NCBI RefSeq assembly: GCF_958979055.1
Contig: NC_084894.1
Coordinates: 4,841,001-4,905,000, forward strand
Direction: 5' to 3'
From: Alnus glutinosa
Taxonomy: Eukaryota > Streptophyta > Magnoliopsida > Fagales > Betulaceae
DNA length: 64,000 nt
The number at the start of each line of letters is the position of its first letter. The first letter of the stretch is position 1. The position numbers were made by a program, and so were the translations under genes. The notes beneath the pieces are model-generated. The model made no database searches. It was given only the letters and a program-made list of their open reading frames with translations, and was not told the DNA's origin. This document shows positions 1 through 12,567 of the stretch, piece after piece.

Positions 1-198
1 ATAGCTCTCATTGGATCTTATTACAGTAATACTAGAAACTTTTCAATAGTATACTGACATGCTCACCTGCTTTTATATTAAAGGTAGAAAACCTGTGAGA
101 CAGTGAGAGTGAAAGAGAGAGCCCCAAATATCAGCTTTTATTATAGTCAAGACATGGGCATATGTTTTTTGTTTCATAAGGTTAGAAAAATTTAGCAT

Positions 199-199
<1 letters not shown>

Positions 200-230
<31 letters not shown>
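200..230. repeat. (GA)n microsatellite upstream of the Hsf gene
   Basis: About 15 GA units lie some 100 bp before the Hsf start codon, so probably in its 5' UTR or core promoter. GA/CT tracts at this position are common in plant promoters and bind BPC-type factors; regulation here is inference. A matching CT run (about 589-616) sits just inside intron 1, 8 bp after the donor. Confidence 0.85.
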
Positions 231-235
<5 letters not shown>

Positions 236-325
236 ACATGTTGGGGAGTTGGAGTGAATGAAGAGAGTGTAAACACAAGTGGTAGGAGGAGAGAAACATT
301 AATATAATTTCGTGTGCTTTTTGTA

Positions 326-585
326 ATGTCTTTCACATTGGAGAAGAGTACTACTGAAGAAATGGTGTTCTCAGTGGAGTCTCAAAAGCCAGTGCCGGCG
401 CCATTTCTGATAAAGACATACGAGCTGGTGGATGACCATCGGACCGACCACATTGTGTCTTGGGGTGAAGATGAAACCACTTTTGTCGTGTGGAGACCTC
501 CTGAGTTTGCTAGGGATCTCCTCCCAAACTACTTCAAGCACAACAACTTCTCCAGCTTTGTTCGCCAGCTTAATACCTACGTGAG

Positions 586-616
<31 letters not shown>

Positions 617-749
617 CAAGTAGTAGTCTTTGGTTAATCTGGTTAATTTCTCTTTAATATTGTATGGCCATGGTGAAAACAAGTCTTTCTCATTATATGA
701 TTTTTCCAATCATATTAAGTGAGGGAAGTATGCTGGATACATAACACAT

Positions 750-804
<55 letters not shown>

Positions 805-1930
805 TCTTTTCCAGTCCAAATTAATGTTAAGAGAAACCCCACACCAACTAGAGCACACAAAACGACGTACACTTTGTTTGTTGATTTATATATTTTTCTC
901 TAGATTTTAGAAACTAAATCTCAGATCAGTTTTTGTTCACTGTTTGCTCACTTAATTGGTTTATATCAATCTAAGTGTTTTTACAATATAGAATCTGCAG
1001 TTTTCTTCTCTTTTTTTTTTTCAATGAGTGGCCATTATGAGTAGTCAATGTGACCTCTATTTCATAAGACTTAGTCCCCAATCATTATTCTACTATTTGG
1101 AAAATTGTTTTTGGAAAAGCTGAAGTCTAATTCTTCTTTTTAAAAGATATGATCACCACTCCAAAGTGGAGGGATCTAGCTTAATGTGCAAATAAAACAC
1201 AGTCAAGTTTCCCCCCAAACATTCATTTAACTCGGCCTATTAAACCGATACTTACGTATTCTAATAGTATATGATTCTCACGTGCATTTTGCTTGAAGAA
1301 GAAATGTCACATGTTTTGTCTCATCCTTTTGCGCAGGGATTTAAAAAGATAGTCTCAGACAGATGGGAATTTGCAAACGAGTACTTCAGAAAAGGAGCAA
1401 AGCACTTGTTATCCGAGATCCACAGAAGAAAAACCCCTCATCAGCACCATCACCAACAATACCACGACCAGCCAAACCAATTTTTCCAACCAGACGATCA
1501 TAATGCTGGTTGGTTTGAGTCGCCATTGCCGTCTCCGAAACCGAGCACCGACATCCTTACAGCTCTCACAGAAGACAACCAACAACTGAGGAGAAAAAAC
1601 TTCATGCTATTATCTGAACTCGCCCACATGAAGAATCTCTACAATGACATTATCTACTTCATTCAAAACCATGTAAAACCAGTACCCTTTCAGCAAAGAA
1701 ACAGTGATAATATTGCTGTTCCGAAGCAGCTTCTTATGGAGTTGGATTCTTCGTGCCAAGCGCAAAGTACTGTTAATCTGGGCGTTCAAGGGGCTAAAAG
1801 CTGCAGCCTAAGCCTTGGTAAGTCGTCTTTGGTGACTTCAACTGAGGAAAAAAGTAGTACTTTCAAGCTCTTCGGAGTCCCTCTCAGTGGGAAGAAGAGA
1901 TTGTATTCAGAAAAGTTTTCAGATGTTTAA
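326..1930 (+). CDS. HSFB4: Class B heat shock transcription factor, HsfB4-like (2 exons)
   Basis: Exons are 326-580 and 1337-1930, joined at a phase-0 GT-AG intron (581-1336) directly after the NTY of the DNA-binding domain, the usual plant Hsf intron position. The product is 282 aa. The Hsf winged-helix domain spans about residues 24-118, including PAPFL, the [16 protein letters not shown] stretch, [16 protein letters not shown] and DRWEFANE. A His/Gln-rich linker follows (about 120-130), then a short class B type heptad region (about 158-200). The C-terminal LFGV tetrapeptide (263-266) is the class B repressor motif, followed by a basic KKR (271-273) as a possible nuclear signal. No AHA activator motif is seen. 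In the family these proteins bind heat shock elements in the nucleus and repress or co-regulate; Arabidopsis HSFB4 (SCHIZORIZA) acts in root stem-cell fate. I start at ATG 326 because residues 1-20 resemble other HsfB4 N-termini; ATG 362 (residue 13) is the alternative. Family certain, B4 subgroup likely. Confidence 0.9.
747..803. repeat. (TTC)n / poly-T tract in Hsf intron 1
   Basis: Several TTC units run into a long homopolymer T tract within the 756-bp intron. Low-complexity sequence; translations across it are artefacts. Confidence 0.85.
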
Positions 1931-3040
1931 GCTCTTTCTTGTAGTGATCTCCAATCATTTTGAATATTTGGAGTTATTAGCAGAAAAAAAAAAAAAAAAA
2001 AAAAGGTTTTGTACAGTTAATTAGTAGACTAATTACCTACTTCATCAGCAGCAGCAAGTTTGGGATGTCCTCTAAATTTTTTCCTTTAACCAAAAAAAAA
2101 AAACCCTTGAAAGTAATATCATCTCCATTTCACAACAGCTACCACATGGCTGCTTCCCTTTCATAAATATAGAAAAAATATTAAAAAAAAAGAACTCACA
2201 AAAACCCAATTGCAGCAGTTTTTCTTAAGTTCCCTATACATAGAGTATGCTACATTGCTACTCAATGTATAATATAGGAAAGCTAAAGATCGAGCTTCCT
2301 CTATAGCTTCTCTATTCATTATTTTGACACAATATTTTTTCGTCTTCTATTATCTCTCATCTTTTTTTCTTTCATTGAGGATTGTGCTAAGATTTTATTT
2401 TAAAAAAAAGTAGGAAGGTACATAAATAACTTATATTTTTAATATTTAATTGGTATGAGAAAGGTAAGAGATGCTATTATAGAGGATATTTAAATATGAA
2501 ATCAAAAAGTAATTTAATTCTATAAATTTAAGAAGAAGAAAAAATTACTGTAAATACTCTAACATGTTGATTGAAAAATTGTAGTCATGATTTTTAACCT
2601 AAAAGTTCTCCGGTGGGATTGTACTTCACTGTCTTTTACTACTCTCTCTCCTCTCCTTGTGTCGAGTAAATACAGTCTTCAAATCCATCACGTACCATGA
2701 GCTTCTATTCATGTGGGATTCTGTAGACAGTAGACCACTATCTTCCACCCAAGACTGTCTGTTTAGTCTCTCTCTTAAAAATAAATAAATAAATAAAACA
2801 AACTTGCAATTGCATCATTAATTGTACGTTATCTTTCTATTTTTTTATTAATTTTTTCTTTACTCTTACAACAATTCCATGAAGAAAATGTCATTCTTTT
2901 TAAATTGGATCAGAGAAAATCTCTTTAAAAGTGTTATGTAAGCACAATTGTTTTTTTATTAATGCTATTAAAAAAAAACATATGAAAAATACATGCTATT
3001 AAAAAATTTATATATTTTAGAGTCTAATATTATGTATGCA
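1931..3040. other. Gene-free AT-rich DNA downstream of the Hsf gene
   Basis: This stretch holds the Hsf 3' flank, a poly-A run near 1983-2004, and AT-rich sequence. Part of 2245-2560 resembles 3180-3450 (both contain runs of the type AAGAGATGCTATTATAGAGG / AAGAAAAGCTATTGTGGATT), so the two are probably old copies of one repeat. No open frame with gene-like content was seen. Confidence 0.5.
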
Positions 3041-3042
3041 AT

Positions 3043-3445
3043 TAGAGCACTAGTACGTAGCAACTTTCTTAAATCTCATTTCCTTTTCTACGTGTAGGAA
3101 AAACTCCTACAAAACCCCTTGGATCATATTCCCTTGTTGTTCCTTAAACTAAGGAAACACCAAGGGAACCAAAAGTTGTACCATAAATATAGAGAAACAA
3201 AAGTGGTCCCCTTAAACATTATTTTAATATAAAAAAAACTTTATATTTCATCTCTCATTCCTCTATCATTTATTTGAAATAATATTTAAATGATTTATCT
3301 TTCTTTCTCCTAACATTTAATTTAAATAATATATAAATGGTGTAAGAAAAGCTATTGTGGATTGCATTTAAGTATAGAAGCAAAAAGTGGTTTAGTTCTT
3401 TAAATTAAGAAAAAGTTTAAGAAAAACTGCTGCTAGTGTTCTTAT
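3043..3445. mobile_element. Probable MITE-like element with imperfect terminal inverted repeats
   Basis: The left end reads AGAGCACTAGTACGTAGC and the right end, reverse-complemented, reads AGAACACTAGCAGCAG. These are short imperfect terminal inverted repeats around about 400 bp of AT-rich, non-coding DNA. I found no clear target-site duplication. The interior is related to the 2245-2560 stretch. Confidence 0.35.
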
Positions 3446-3574
3446 AAAAACCAACTTTGTCACACAATTAATCGATTAACAAGGTTTTCTAGTGAAATAT
3501 AATTAGGCACTCAAGCAATTTTGATGATAAAAACTTGGGTATGTTCGTAATGTGTTTCGAGGTGTGTTGTAAGC

Positions 3575-3772
3575 TAGGGACAAAAATTAGTTACTAACCA
3601 GTATAATAAAGTGGTATATGTTCTTAAAGAAGGTGCAAATGCTTCTTATTAAAACTATTTAAAAAAACATGTGAGAAGCACGTGCTATAAAACAAAATGT
3701 GTTTATCACATGCTAAAGGACATGTGTCACTTTATTATACTGGTTTGTAGCTAATTTCTATTTTGTTGTTAG
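3575..3772. mobile_element. MITE with about 45-bp terminal inverted repeats
   Basis: The left arm (GGGACAAAAATTAGTTACTA, continuing into ACCAGTATAATAAAGTG) is mirrored on the right by a segment whose reverse complement contains AAATTAGCTACAAACCAGTA then TAATAAAGTG. The total is about 200 bp with no coding capacity. Flanks contain GTTGTAA on the left and GTTGCAA on the right, a possible degraded target duplication. Confidence 0.6.
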
Positions 3773-5030
3773 TTGCAACGTACACCCCTAGAAAGTTAGT
3801 CAGAAGATAAATTGCTCACGGGTGTTAAGTTTTACAAAACGATTTTATGAAACTTCAATTGTAACTTGAAAACACGTTTTGTGTTTTGAAGAGTACTTTT
3901 TTGTCTTTATAATCCCCCGTACTTGTTAATATATTTGTTATGAGAAGATAAAAAAAAAAATTAAAAAAAAATTATTATTAATGTATTGTTTTGTTGAGTT
4001 TTCGGCCAGAAATCTAGGAAAAGGAAGGAATTAAAGGAGAGGAATAGAGAGAGGATGAAAGTGGAGATCGAGTGGGGATATTGGGCAATCATTTCATGAA
4101 TGAGTTTGACGTTTTGATGATGTTGGAATCTCTATACATTTTTTTTTTTTTTTTACTTTCTGTTTCCTCTGAAAAGAAGAAAGAAAATTAAAGAGAGCAT
4201 GGAAAAAAGAGAAAGCCTAATAAGCCAGTGAAGCAACTAGCAAGCAATAAAGGGAGAAAGATTGCTTTGGGATTGTTGTAATTAAATGCACTTTCCCCAC
4301 CTAGCTTCTTCTGCAAGCTTTCTAGTAGCTCATATGGCCGATGGGCCCCCGGCCCAAAAAATGAGAAGCTCGGATTTGGGTAAAGAAGTGCTTTAATAAG
4401 GCATCCAATTCTAATAACTCATCATTTTTTTTTTATTTTTTTATTTTTTTTTTCAAAGTCTCCAAATTGGGCCTATCATAATGTACGGGGCCGTTTGGTT
4501 TTTTAAATCTTTTTTTTTTTTTTTAATGTTTTCAAAATAAATATATTAATAAATAACTCAAAACACATAATATTTTGACAAAACATATGCTTAATTTTTT
4601 TATATTAATAAAGAAAAAAGGTAGTGCTTTTCAAGGTGGCTGTGCAGCCATCATGACTAATTTTTTTTTTATTTGCTCTCTTTTTTTTTTTTATTAATGT
4701 TTTTACAAATAAGGCTCAACTTCTATTCTAGTTTTTTTTTTAAATAAAAAATAAAAAAATAAACAAGTGCATTATGCAAATCTAGGTGGCCACACAAGTC
4801 ACAACCATCCTGTGCTGGTTAGGGTGGCCACGTAACCATCCCAACTTATCTTTTTTTATCATTTTTTTTTTATTATTTTGTAAGTAGGGTTGTACATTTG
4901 TTTCGATTTCTAAAAATAAGCATGTTTGAGTGATCTATAGAATACATTTTCTTAAATGTGTGCCATATAAAAAAAATACACTTCTAAAATAGCTTTTAAT
5001 AGGTAAGGCCCAACGCGTTGAATATTTTAA
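3773..5030. other. Gene-free AT-rich intergenic stretch
   Basis: Long poly-T and poly-A runs. A short GC-rich patch near 4630-4840 contains GTGGCC and GTGGCTGTGCAGCC words related to the hairpin cassettes seen elsewhere in this window. No supported gene. Confidence 0.45.
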
Positions 5031-5342
5031 TTAAATAAGAGTAAATTGACGGATTCAGGGTTCGAACTCATGATCTCTTGCTCTAATACCATATAGAAAA
5101 AGACAACATCAAAATAATCGTGGAGAAGAAACTTGTATTTCTGATGTGTGTTAAACTATACAGTAGAATGACATATTTATAATTGAATGAGACCATAAAA
5201 GAAAGGAAATAAAGTAACTACAAAATCACAGATTATTCCTAGCATAATATACTAAGAAATTACAGAAATATTCTGTCACATAAATGACAATACGGTAACA
5301 TACAGTAATACCAAAATATGGTGAGAATATTATGTTATATCA
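5030..5342 (-). mobile_element. LTR-retrotransposon remnant: LTR plus primer-binding site
   Basis: Read on the minus strand, the segment ends with an LTR-like stretch (about 5342 down to 5094, beginning TGATATAACATA) followed at 5092-5080 by a TGGTATTAGAGC primer-binding site complementary to initiator tRNA-Met. This is the usual priming site of Ty1/copia and TRIM-type elements. Beyond it is the typical leader GATCATGAGTTCGAACCC. No pol sequence remains. The exact LTR ends are uncertain. Confidence 0.5.
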
Positions 5343-5918
5343 ATAGGTCCTTGAGGCCCATCTCAAAGACAGACATATTATATATATATATGGGCCGCCA
5401 CCAAGCCCACTAACCATTGCCCTTCAATCAATTTTTCATCAACAATCCACAAACAAATCTTTTTACCTTTTCATCTTAAAAAAAATAATAATAATAATAA
5501 TAATAGTAAATAAATCTTTACCTTTTCTTTCAGTCACATTCATGGAATAAGATTACCTTAGTGGAATACTTCTCTCACGTTTCAAGGGAGAGTTTTGAAA
5601 TTCTTCTCATCCTATGAGTGGACCTTGAAAAGTGAAGGATTCTTCTTTTGTTTATTAAAGAAAAAAATGCATAGAATAAATTGATTATTGCTGTCTAGCT
5701 ATCACGACAGCATATGTCATGCCCTATTTATATCTCAATGTTTTAATCTATGAAAATTGACCACTTACCAAATGAAATTTTGACAATAAATTCTTGAAAA
5801 TTTCCTACATAGACAGCAAATAATATAATATGATATGTTCTTTTCTCTTTATAAAAGTATCACTTGAAGGTATTTGATTAGATCTAGATAACATTGAACA
5901 AGGGTTTATGTTTTGGAG

Positions 5919-5972
<54 letters not shown>

Positions 5973-6779
5973 TTATTGATGCTAATGGGAGAAGGATTTT
6001 CTTTTTTCTTTTTTAATTGAAAAGGCATACTATTTTTTTATTTTATTTTTTATTTTGGGTCCTCTTCCTTTTTCAAGTGATAGGATTTTTTTTTTTTTTT
6101 TTCTTCTTTTCTTTCAAACAATCAATAGAACTTTTTATAAACAGGGACGGTAAGACCATGCATCTCTCAAGTAAGCACAACCTCAACTATATTAGTTGGC
6201 AATTTAGGTTCATGAGTCGGATTTGTATTGTGTCGAGTCATTAGTCATGAATAAACTATTATATGGGTCCGACACAAACACGACCCATTTAATTAATGTA
6301 TTAAATCTCTCAACTTTACTTCTATATCCAATTCTTATCATCTATCGTGCAACTGAGTAGACAGCGGCAATTTCAATTGATGTAATGGAAAGTGTCATGA
6401 ATAATGACTTCAACTTCTTTAGGAAATTAATCTCTCATCTCTATTGATAGCCATTACAATTACTTCAATATCTCCCTCTGACAAAGAAATTAGGATGATC
6501 AGCATCTTTTCACAAGATAGAGACTCTCTCTCAAAATGCCCACTTGAGCACTTCCCATTTTATAGCCAAAGTAGCAATAAGGCGTTGTCTTTATCCTCTC
6601 TAACCACAATTCCAAGTGATAGCTCTTTTTATTACATTTGATTCATATCTCTTCCAATTTCTTGCAGGAGAGGTCTTCAATGTATGAAAAATAGGAATTT
6701 CAAAGGGGCTTAAGGTGTCTCCAGTGTAGAACAAAACCCATCTCCACCATTGTATGAAACAAGCCTATCACTTATCCAG

Positions 6780-6822
<43 letters not shown>

Positions 6823-7980
6823 GACAAAATTGGTGGGGCTGATAACTTCAAAGTGGTGGGGGTTGATGGAGGAGATGCTCCAACTTTAGGAGACAAAGGC
6901 TCAACAGGAAAAGATTGTATACCTTAGTGGAAATGTCAAAGTAACCAAAGAATATCTCTAAATGCCATACTAGCTACTACCTCATTCACCATCACCATGA
7001 AGCTCTTTCCTCCATAATCTATGGAGAGAGGCTCAACAGATCAAAGAAAAAGCCATCTTCTGATCTCCCCCCACAAGAGAGCTCGTGAATAGTGGGTACT
7101 TCCCACTAGATGGCTTTTCTTTTCTTTTCTTTCTTTTTTTGTTTTTTTTTTTTTTTTTATATATATATATATATATAGCATATGCAACAAAGCCAACAAT
7201 TAGATAAGATTCCAAGACTGCAATCACAATGTTGTCACACTCCACATGGTGACATATGCCACACCGACACGACGACACCTGTCTTTTTGCAGGTGGCCAT
7301 TTGGCTAAAAGCCTAAAAGTTGCTGCTCTATTATATGCTTTCATAACTCCCCTCCTCCACCATCCCAACAATGTTCCTTTAGACCATCATAAAAATGTGG
7401 CCAATTATTATCATATCTTGCATGACTTTGCAAAAAATTCCTTCTTTAGTGTGCTTAAAGTGGTGGCCTATTGCTATCCTTGAGCCACATCGCCCACCAT
7501 TACCCAACAATGAAAAATGTCACCTTTAGATGTGTCAATTTTTGGGGTCTCCTCTTTGCCCAATCAGGTTGGTCTAACCTTATCCTCTCTACCCTTTCAA
7601 AGAAAGCTCCTCTTTATAGAATTGTTGACCACATTCACTATCTATAACTTTAAACCCAAAAGAAGATAATTATAATAATTTGTAGGTAATCTATTATTCT
7701 GTTGTTTAAATTTGTTGCAGCCGTTCATTTGCTGCAAAAAAAAGTATAAAATGCCATTATATGCCCCCAAATATCTCCTTGTGTCCAAGCAAATCTCTCT
7801 ACCAAGTACCAACGACCAACCACATGTGTTGTGCTCACCCTTCTATGCAAACACAAAGTTATATATACATTACTAATATTTTTGGTGAAAACAAAAATAG
7901 AAAAAATGTCAAAATAATTATTGGGGTAACGTCGTTTGATTAGAAGCTTACATGTTCTCAGACAATAGAAGTACAAAAGG
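5343..7980. other. Gene-free region with microsatellites
   Basis: Contains a (TA)n tract at about 5921-5969, a (GA)n tract at about 6783-6818 and a (TA)n tract at about 7160-7177. Short open frames on both strands have no recognisable domain and cross low-complexity sequence. I see no gene I can support. Confidence 0.5.
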
Positions 7981-7984
7981 AAAG

Positions 7985-8365
7985 ACTAGGATCGTCAAGC
8001 CAAGATTTTATTTTATTCTCTTACTTACAATTAAGACTTTATTTCATTTACTTACTAGAACTAGATTTGCTTTACTTATTTATTTTTCTTACTAGGATTA
8101 GGTTTACTTTTACTACTAGGAATAGTTTACTTTCTCTATAAGTATTTCTCTTCTATAAATCGGCTTGCTTATTATGTAAAACTCAATCGATTGAATTATT
8201 ATCAAATCAGAGAATTCTCTCCTAAATACTCTGCGGAGTTTTATATTTCTTTAAACATGCGGGCTTGTTTTAATCTTTTGGGTAGAAGACGAATTAAAGA
8301 CGCTGCTCTTTGATTAGTTAACTCAGTCTTCCGATCCGCTACGTCAATACAAGTCACTGAACCTT
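7985..8365 (+). mobile_element. Possible LTR fragment
   Basis: The stretch has LTR-like architecture: T-rich repeats of ACTTACTAGAACTAG type, a TATA-like CTATAAG, then a U5-like segment with CTCTGCGGAGTTTTAT. No primer-binding site or target duplication was found, so this is a weak call from sequence texture. Confidence 0.3.
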
Positions 8366-8619
8366 GTACCTAAAATGGACACACATCCACACACAAACAA
8401 GTTGAAAAGTAAAAAGAAAAATAAAAAGGTTGTGATTTAATTTGGAACGAATACCGTCTCAATTCATCCTCTTTCATCGTATCCGCAATAAACTGGATAT
8501 GAACGTCGATCCGGTTGGATAAGATTGTATTATTTACAAAAAAATTCAATCTTACACTTGAAGTAGTAGTCTCAATTTGATTCAAAGACGACATAATGAA
8601 CAGATTGTCCATGATGTTT

Positions 8620-8622
<3 letters not shown>

Positions 8623-8688
<66 letters not shown>
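8623..8688. repeat. (TA)n microsatellite
   Basis: About 33 uninterrupted TA units. They create a spurious Tyr/Ile repeat when translated. Confidence 0.95.
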
Positions 8689-8691
<3 letters not shown>

Positions 8692-9149
8692 TTAACCAAA
8701 TTAATATAGTTCATGGATAAGTACTCCAGCTTGTCAATGAATATTGTATATCAAGCTTGAATATGTAATGTTATGCCGACAATAAGCTCAAGCTGGGCTC
8801 CAAATTCTCTTATTGTCTTTAAACAAGCAAGTGACAAAAATCCAGTGCCAGCTCCAAGATATAATGGCATGGGACAATTTAGACAACGAACACGATCCAA
8901 TCCTTAGTCCTGTCTGGTCTCTGTTATTGGATCCAATGCATCATGCAATGATGTTGATTTCGTATTAATACCCCTGCTGTTAAGTGGGGCTCCATATTTA
9001 TTAGTTTGTCTAATAAATTTGGTGCTCTTCTTGATTTTTTTTTTTTTTTTTTTTTAACCAAACGGTACAAAATCCTTGGTCCATATATAGCTCATATTCC
9101 AATACTCATATTATGTTGAATTAAAAATTTTCGACTTTAAAAAAATAAA

Positions 9150-9436
9150 AAAAATTACTTACACCCCTTGATTTTTTATCATTTTTACGATCATACTTAT
9201 AAACTTTAAAAAATGTCAATTTATTATATTCATCTTTTAATTTTTTATTTTTTATTTTAATTTCTCTCATCCGTTAGAAATTTAGAATTTAACATTCATC
9301 TGTTAGAATTTAACGGAAAATCTTAACAGATCGGTAAAATTGAAAGGATGAATATATTAAATTGACTCTTTTTAAAGTTTAAAAGTATGATTGCAAAAGA
9401 GATAAAAGATCATGAATAATAAGTGAAATTTTCTAT
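9150..9436. repeat. Inverted-repeat element (MITE- or MULE-like)
   Basis: The left arm (about 9155-9235, with TTACTTACACCCCTTGATTT and CAATTTATTATATTCATC) is the imperfect reverse complement of the right arm (about 9345-9436, with GATGAATATATTAAATTGAC). The loop carries repeated CTGTTAGAATTTAACGG-type words. It is non-coding. Terminal bases and target duplications are obscured by flanking poly-A. Confidence 0.45.
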
Positions 9437-11426
9437 AAAAAAAAAAAAAAAAATGAAAAAAAAAAAATCATTTTATTATAATTTATATTGTTAGTGTTCA
9501 CACATGAGATGTAGAGGATCTTATAAGTAGAAGAGAAAACTCCATTTAATCCTCTTCAATTTTTATCGCTTTTACAATCACCTCTCAAAAGTTTAAAAAC
9601 TCTCAGTATTCTTTTTTCTTTTCTTTTTTTTTTGGATTAAAGTAATGTTGTAATTTTTACAGGGGTATAAAGGTTATTCCACCCTTTTGCTGTTTGATTT
9701 GATTCTAAACCTATACGAGATGGGTAACATTGCAAATTTTTTTAAATTTGATATACTAAATAAAAAGTCTTTAAACTTTAAAAAGTAATTGTAAAAACAA
9801 CGAAAGTTCATCGGGTTAAACAAAAAAGTTTCACTTTCTTTCCCGGGAAAGAAAGTAGTCAAAATAGTTTGGAAGAATATGCTACTCTTAGAATCCTTAG
9901 GTTCAATTAAGGCCCACCAAAAGTATCATAACATGCGATGAATAATGACACTAACTAGTAAGTTGGAGTATTTAACTTCAATAATGCATGCCCCACCCTT
10001 TTTCTTTTATATATATAAAATATAATGAAATTAACAAAAATCTCTCTCTCTCTCTCTCACTCATGTACCTATGTTAGATATTGGTGAATGCTTTCTTGGT
10101 AAATTGACAGTTGATGGCCAACAGGCCAAGTCCTTTCGTTTTCAACATAAAGCTAGGCATGTTGCATGTTAATGGAGTCTTGAGACGTGTCACTTCAGAC
10201 ACTGAAGTAAACATTTTATTCGATAAAAATAAATAATAATAATCTGAAGAGATGTTAAGAGGATCGATCAGCTAGGTAGGTAGGGGTACACTGTTTGATG
10301 AAAACTCTTGAAAAGCATTTGGAAACAGAAATTTCTACCAAATATCACAAAAAATATCATTGAAACAATCTCTACAAGAAGTCACTTAATTAATTTGGGC
10401 TCTTCCCTTACCTTACCTGTTTGGTTTAAATTTACTTAATTATGATGATCAAGCTCTTGTTATTTAGCAAATTAAAGAGTGTATATATGCATGTGTGGAT
10501 TTAATTTGGTGTTGATGCAAAAGCTTGTCTACCTTGAGAAAATTGGCACTTGTAAGCATGCATGTCTAATGGATCATTGGCACCGTTTGATAAATCATTT
10601 CAATTTTTTAAAAGAAGTCGAACTAAATTTTTTTAATTAAGCAAAAAAAAATTCATTAAAAAAAATAAAATAAAACTGTTTGGCAAACTATTCCAATTTT
10701 TTTAAAAAGTTAAACTAAAAACATTTTTACTTTTTATTACTATTTAAACAACAAAATTTATTAAAAAACATTTTTTTTTTCACTTTTTCTTACAAAAAAA
10801 TTTCAATTTTTTTTTTCTTTCTATTTTATATCACATAAATCACTTTTTATTACTTTTCAAACAAAAATTTCACTACAAAATCGTTAACCAAACATACCAA
10901 TATGGTACGTGCATTTTGTCGAATCCCACACCTATAATTTTAACTAAATCCTTCTCCAGAAAATACTACACTTTACCCTCCGGAAGTATGACTATTTTTA
11001 TGTTTTATCTTTCAAAGTGACATTTGACACCCAAAAACTACCAACATAAAATGAATATGATAAATAAATGATAAGAGTAGCATTACTGTAACTTTTAATG
11101 TATTCTCATATTGGCTCAATAAAAACAAAAAAAAAAAAAAAAAATCAAGAAGATGGAAGAATAAGAAGAAGAATTATTGGAGACATAACATGTACATGTG
11201 TACTGATCTTTTCAGCCGAAGTGTCGAAGCATTCTTAGGTAGAAAACAAACTAATTAACAAAGCTGCAGATTGTTGGGCACCAATGCCCTAAGCAAGATA
11301 ACTGCCCAAAAGAACAGACATGATCTAGGATGCCCAGGAAAACATGGAAAAAATGTGAAACACCCCTACAATGAGTTACACATTATAGTGGAAGCCTAAT
11401 GGCTTATTGTCAAAGGGCCCATGTTG

Positions 11427-11470
<44 letters not shown>

Positions 11471-11690
11471 TACATAAATTTCTCTTTTACATTTTTCACG
11501 TGCTTATTCTTTAATATGTAGTTACAGAAAGAGAGTAAGAAAATAGAATTCAAAAATATCGTAGTGAAAAGCAGGTGCGGCAATTGTTACGTTATAAAGT
11601 AAGCACTTGGAAGTATAAAAGAGGAGATTCATGCTGCATATTTTTTTTTAAAATAAATTTCAAGCAAACTGCCAAATTGGTTTATAAGAA
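9437..11690. other. Gene-free AT-rich intergenic stretch
   Basis: Contains a short CT tract (about 10040-10058), a possible MITE at about 10579-10900 bounded by CACCGTTTGATAAATC and GTTAACCAAACATACC, and a (TA)n tract at about 11432-11468. No open frame resembles a known family. Confidence 0.45.
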
Positions 11691-11693
11691 ATT

Positions 11694-11928
11694 TGTGAAG
11701 TCTCACATCGCCTGAGTATAAGAATGAGGATGCGCTTATATGAATATTCGTATTCTTTTTAAAACAACGCGTTTTAAAGCCATGTGATGACCATGAATCT
11801 ATCATAATTTCACAGTTAAGCATGCTTATAAGAGAGTAATATCAAAATGAGTGACTTCTTAGGAAACCTGGTTCAGATGAGTCAAAAACGGACAATATTA
11901 TGTCGTTGAAGGTGAGTACGTAGCTACA
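11694..11928 (+). mobile_element. Degraded Cassandra-type solo LTR
   Basis: Begins TGTGAAGTCTCACATCGCC and contains GAGGATGCGCTTATATG and ACGCGTTTTAAAGCCATG. It then has a 5S-rRNA-like block (about 11801-11870, with CAGTTAAGCATGCTT and GAGTGACTTCTTAGGAA). This order matches the better-preserved minus-strand copy at 52448-52669. Cassandra LTRs are known to carry a 5S-like Pol III promoter. AAATT occurs at 11689-11693 and again at 11928-11932, a possible target duplication. Confidence 0.65.
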
Positions 11929-11931
11929 AAT

Positions 11932-12085
11932 TTTTTTACAAATCAACCTCTAAAAATGACATGTATGTATCTTTTAACATGTGTGAACCACATATATTTT
12001 TTAATAGCATAAATAAGAAGAATATGTTTCTCAATCACATACTTAAACGACACATTATTTTTAGAGATCGATTTATAAAATAATA
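11932..12085. mobile_element. Short inverted-repeat element (MITE-like)
   Basis: The left end has TTACAAATCAACCTCTAAAA and the right end, reverse-complemented, has TTTATAAATCGATCTCTAAA. The total is about 150 bp and non-coding. A related end sequence (ACAAATCAATCTTTAAAAGTG) recurs at about 52857 and about 55048 in the duplicated region. Confidence 0.45.
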
Positions 12086-12369
12086 AAAACTTTGTCTATT
12101 TTTTTGCCTTCCAAAAATTCAACCCTCTCGAAGCAAGCGAAGAACCATGTGCATGGGAAAGAACCAAAAAGAGTGATGATTTTATCAATCATCATCAAAT
12201 CCCATTACAAATTCGGCTGCCAGGAAATCTCCCTCGATCTAGTCGGTGCCGTCCATGCTTGCATATTCACCCTTCTTTTTTTTTTTTTCTTCAGGATATC
12301 CAGTTTTACTTATTAGCTAAACAGTACTATATCAGATTAGCCCATAAGAAGTAGTAATACTGAGCATAA

Positions 12370-12567
12370 AGACTCAGCCAGGATCCACCAGATCACTAAC
12401 CCTCAGCCACTACCGCAATTCACTTAAAATATTGAGCATTGAATTGCAGACTTCACCCAAGTGACTAGTCTCAATATGAGGTAGCACGGTCAAATTTTGA
12501 ACCTAGAATCAGTTGGGTAATACACCCTACTGTCTCATGTGTTCTACCATGAGGCCACCCCTTAGGG
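12370..12567 (-). mobile_element. Possible tRNA-derived SINE
   Basis: On the minus strand a GGGGTGGCCTCATGGTAGA start resembles a Pol III A box (TGGCCTCATGGTA). About 50 nt later comes AGGTTCAAAATTTGAC, which resembles a B box. The body continues about 130 nt. No poly-A tail or target duplication was confirmed. Confidence 0.35.

Noticed and set aside
719..910. Open frame with a long poly-Phe run
   Set aside because: It is translation of the TTC / poly-T tract in Hsf intron 1.
5050..5092. tRNA-like GGGTTCGAACTC followed by GCTCTAATACC
   Set aside because: The context is a retrotransposon primer-binding site and leader. No cloverleaf with paired acceptor arms can be drawn.
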